This document shows, piece by piece, positions 5,968 through 7,015 of a stretch of 7,015 nt of DNA. The stretch is from Pseudomonadota bacterium. Its GTDB lineage: Bacteria > Pseudomonadota > Gammaproteobacteria > SZUA-229. The translations under genes were made by a program, and so were the position numbers. Location: assembly GCA_030836935.1 (NCBI GenBank), contig JAUPMA010000101.1, positions 1-7,015 of the forward strand, in the 5' to 3' direction. Within the stretch, counting starts at the first letter, position 1. Every line of letters begins with the position of its first letter. The notes under the pieces are model-generated. The model did no database searches. It was not told the origin of the DNA and was given only the letters and a program-made list of their open reading frames with translations.

Positions 5968-6840
5968 TTAGGGTGCGGTACCTGCCCAGTAGTCTATTGC
6001 AATGCCCGCAAATACCGTCAAACCAAACCAGTTATTGTTAAGAAAGGCGCGCAGACATTGTTGCGGCTGGCGCTGGCGTATCAAAAAATGCTGGTAGACA
6101 AGAAATCCGCTGGCAACTGCGAGGCCCAGCCAGTAATACATTCCCAGTTCGGCCTGACGGCCAATCAGCCATAAATCCAGCAGCAATAATGCCTCGATTA
6201 TGCCAATGATCAGCCGGTCATTTTCGCCGAACAGAATGGCCGTGGATTTGACACCGATTTTCAGATCTTCGTCACGATCCGCCATGGCGTAGAGCGTGTC
6301 ATAGGCGGTGGCCCAGAGTACGGTGGCCATGAACAACAGCCAGGTAAGAGAAGTGAATTCATTGGCCTGCGCCGTGAACGCCATCGGTACCGACCAGCCA
6401 AACGCCGCACCCAGATGCACCTGCGGTAAATAATGATACCGTTTCATGAACGGATAACTGACGGCCAGCGCCAGCCCGGCAACCGATAACCAGATAGTGA
6501 GTGTGTTCATCAGCAGCACCAGGCCAAAGGCGGTGAGCGACAACATGGCAAACACGGTCACGGCTTCTTTGGTGGAAATTTTCTTCGCGGCCAGTGGCCG
6601 GTTTTTAGTGCGCGCCACATGCGGGTCGAATTCGCGGTCGGCGAAATCATTGATGGCGCAGCCGGCCGAGCGCATCAGAAACACGCCGGCGATGAAGACC
6701 AGCAACACGGTTGTATCCGGTATGCCTTCGGCGGCAATCCACAGTGCCCACAGGGTTGGCCAGAGCAGCAATAAAATGCCGATGGGGCGATCAAGACGAA
6801 TCAGCAGGGCGTAGAGTTTCAGGCGTTCGATAATGGGCAT
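5968..6840 (-). CDS. ubiA: 4-hydroxybenzoate polyprenyltransferase
   Basis: Integral membrane prenyltransferase that attaches the polyprenyl tail to 4-hydroxybenzoate, the first membrane-bound step of ubiquinone synthesis. The start at 6840 gives 290 residues, the same length as E. coli UbiA, and the sequence aligns throughout: LLLLWPTLWALW near residues 22-33, the first aspartate motif NDFADREFD (64-72), YPFMKRYHYLPQVHLGAAFGWS (129-150), the second aspartate motif around YDTLYAMADRDED (180-192), and KSTAILFG. The two motifs hold the Mg-diphosphate of the prenyl substrate. Several hydrophobic helices fit a multi-spanning protein. An in-frame TTG at 6903 would add 21 residues, but these come partly from the repeat DNA upstream, so the ATG at 6840 is preferred despite a poor Shine-Dalgarno. 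E. coli pairs ubiA with ubiC (chorismate lyase); no ubiC is visible here. Confidence 0.96.
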   Translation of the reverse strand: MPIIERLKLYALLIRLDRPIGILLLLWPTLWALWIAAEGIPDTTVLLVFIAGVFLMRSAGCAINDFADREFDPHVARTKNRPLAAKKISTKEAVTVFAMLSLTAFGLVLLMNTLTIWLSVAGLALAVSYPFMKRYHYLPQVHLGAAFGWSVPMAFTAQANEFTSLTWLLFMATVLWATAYDTLYAMADRDEDLKIGVKSTAILFGENDRLIIGIIEALLLLDLWLIGRQAELGMYYWLGLAVASGFLVYQHFLIRQRQPQQCLRAFLNNNWFGLTVFAGIAIDYWAGTAP

Positions 6841-6875
6841 TGAATTCAGGTTTGGTAAACAGTTGGCGAGGCCGT

Positions 6876-6903
6876 ATATTACGATGGAAGCGGCAAGTAG
6901 CAA
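6876..6903 (-). promoter_or_regulatory. Possible ubiA promoter using a repeat-derived -35
   Basis: On the minus strand TTGCTA (6898-6903) and TAATAT (6876-6881) are 16 nt apart, each matching consensus at 4 of 6 positions. The -35 is part of a CTTGCTA heptad of the repeat array. A start near 6868 would give a leader of about 28 nt. The match is modest. Confidence 0.3.
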
Positions 6904-6970
6904 GGGTGAAGTGGCAGGTAAAAGCCGGTCGGATCCTTGCTACTTGCCACTTCGCCCTTGCTACTAATCA
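6884..6970. repeat. Two opposed heptad arrays forming a long inverted repeat
   Basis: On the plus strand, 6936-6970 reads in 7-bp steps CTTGCTA, CTTGCCA, CTTCGCC, CTTGCTA, CTAATCA. On the minus strand, 6918 down to 6884 reads CCTGCCA, CTTCACC, CTTGCTA, CTTGCCG, CTTCCAT. The arrays face each other across a 17-bp spacer. Two pairing registers exist: a 21-bp stem (6896-6916 with 6945-6965) with a single T-G wobble and a 28-nt loop, and a perfect 14-bp stem (6892-6905 with 6935-6948). The element fills over half of the 150 bp between the divergent ubiA and right-edge gene. No coding potential is seen. Its class (dispersed heptad repeat) is inferred. Confidence 0.75.
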
Positions 6971-6990
6971 CCTGATGAGCTCACAACAAC

Positions 6991-7015
6991 ATGAAAAAAT
7001 ACGATTACGATTTAA
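6991..7015 (+). CDS. Start of a gene, possibly an FAD-dependent disulfide reductase (cut by window edge)
   Basis: An ATG at 6991 opens MKKYDYDL and runs off the window. Charged/aromatic YDYDL just before the expected VIG-x-GxGG dinucleotide-binding strand is a common N-terminus for glutathione reductase and related pyridine nucleotide-disulfide oxidoreductases, but the diagnostic glycines are beyond the edge. A weak GATGAG lies 11 nt upstream. A competing start at 6975 in another frame gives MSSQQHEKIRLRF, which I do not recognise. The gene diverges from ubiA. The identity is a guess from eight residues. Confidence 0.35.

Noticed and set aside
6841..6903. N-terminal extension of ubiA from TTG at 6903
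   Set aside because: The added 21 residues are partly encoded by the heptad repeat; the ATG at 6840 gives the exact length of E. coli UbiA.

Overview
This is a compact stretch of housekeeping chromosome. The close match of UbiA, FolB, FolK, L28 and the GntX/ComF protein to their Escherichia coli counterparts points to a gammaproteobacterium of moderate GC content. The lineage cannot be fixed further from the sequence alone. I see no phage, transposase, integrase, CRISPR, tRNA or rRNA sequence.

Layout, left to right. The window opens inside rpmB (ribosomal protein L28, minus strand, last codon or codons cut off). A 249-bp gap follows that holds a likely rpmB promoter and a chain of fold-back sequences resembling a REP-type dispersed repeat. 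Next is the plus-strand pair folB-folK, which overlap by 8 bp and catalyse two consecutive steps of folate synthesis. They converge on a large minus-strand putA, a compact fused proline dehydrogenase / glutamate-semialdehyde dehydrogenase that lacks the N-terminal DNA-binding domain of the E. coli enzyme. Upstream of putA on the same strand is a small PilZ-domain protein, likely a cyclic-di-GMP receptor. A plus-strand comF/gntX-type gene diverges from it. Then come a minus-strand cold-shock protein gene with its own terminator and extended -10 promoter, and minus-strand ubiA (ubiquinone synthesis). The right edge holds two opposed arrays of a degenerate 7-bp repeat that form a long inverted repeat, then the first codons of a plus-strand gene that may encode a flavoprotein disulfide reductase.

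Functionally the genes form independent units: translation (rpmB), folate (folB, folK), proline catabolism (putA), signalling (PilZ), phosphoribosyltransferase-like ComF, RNA chaperone (csp) and ubiquinone synthesis (ubiA). Only folB-folK is a clear operon; pilZ-putA is a possible one. No gene system here looks undescribed. The signals worth a second look are the non-coding repeats: the three-way-junction element in the probable rpmB leader, and the heptad arrays between ubiA and the right-edge gene. All gaps between genes are shorter than 300 bp.
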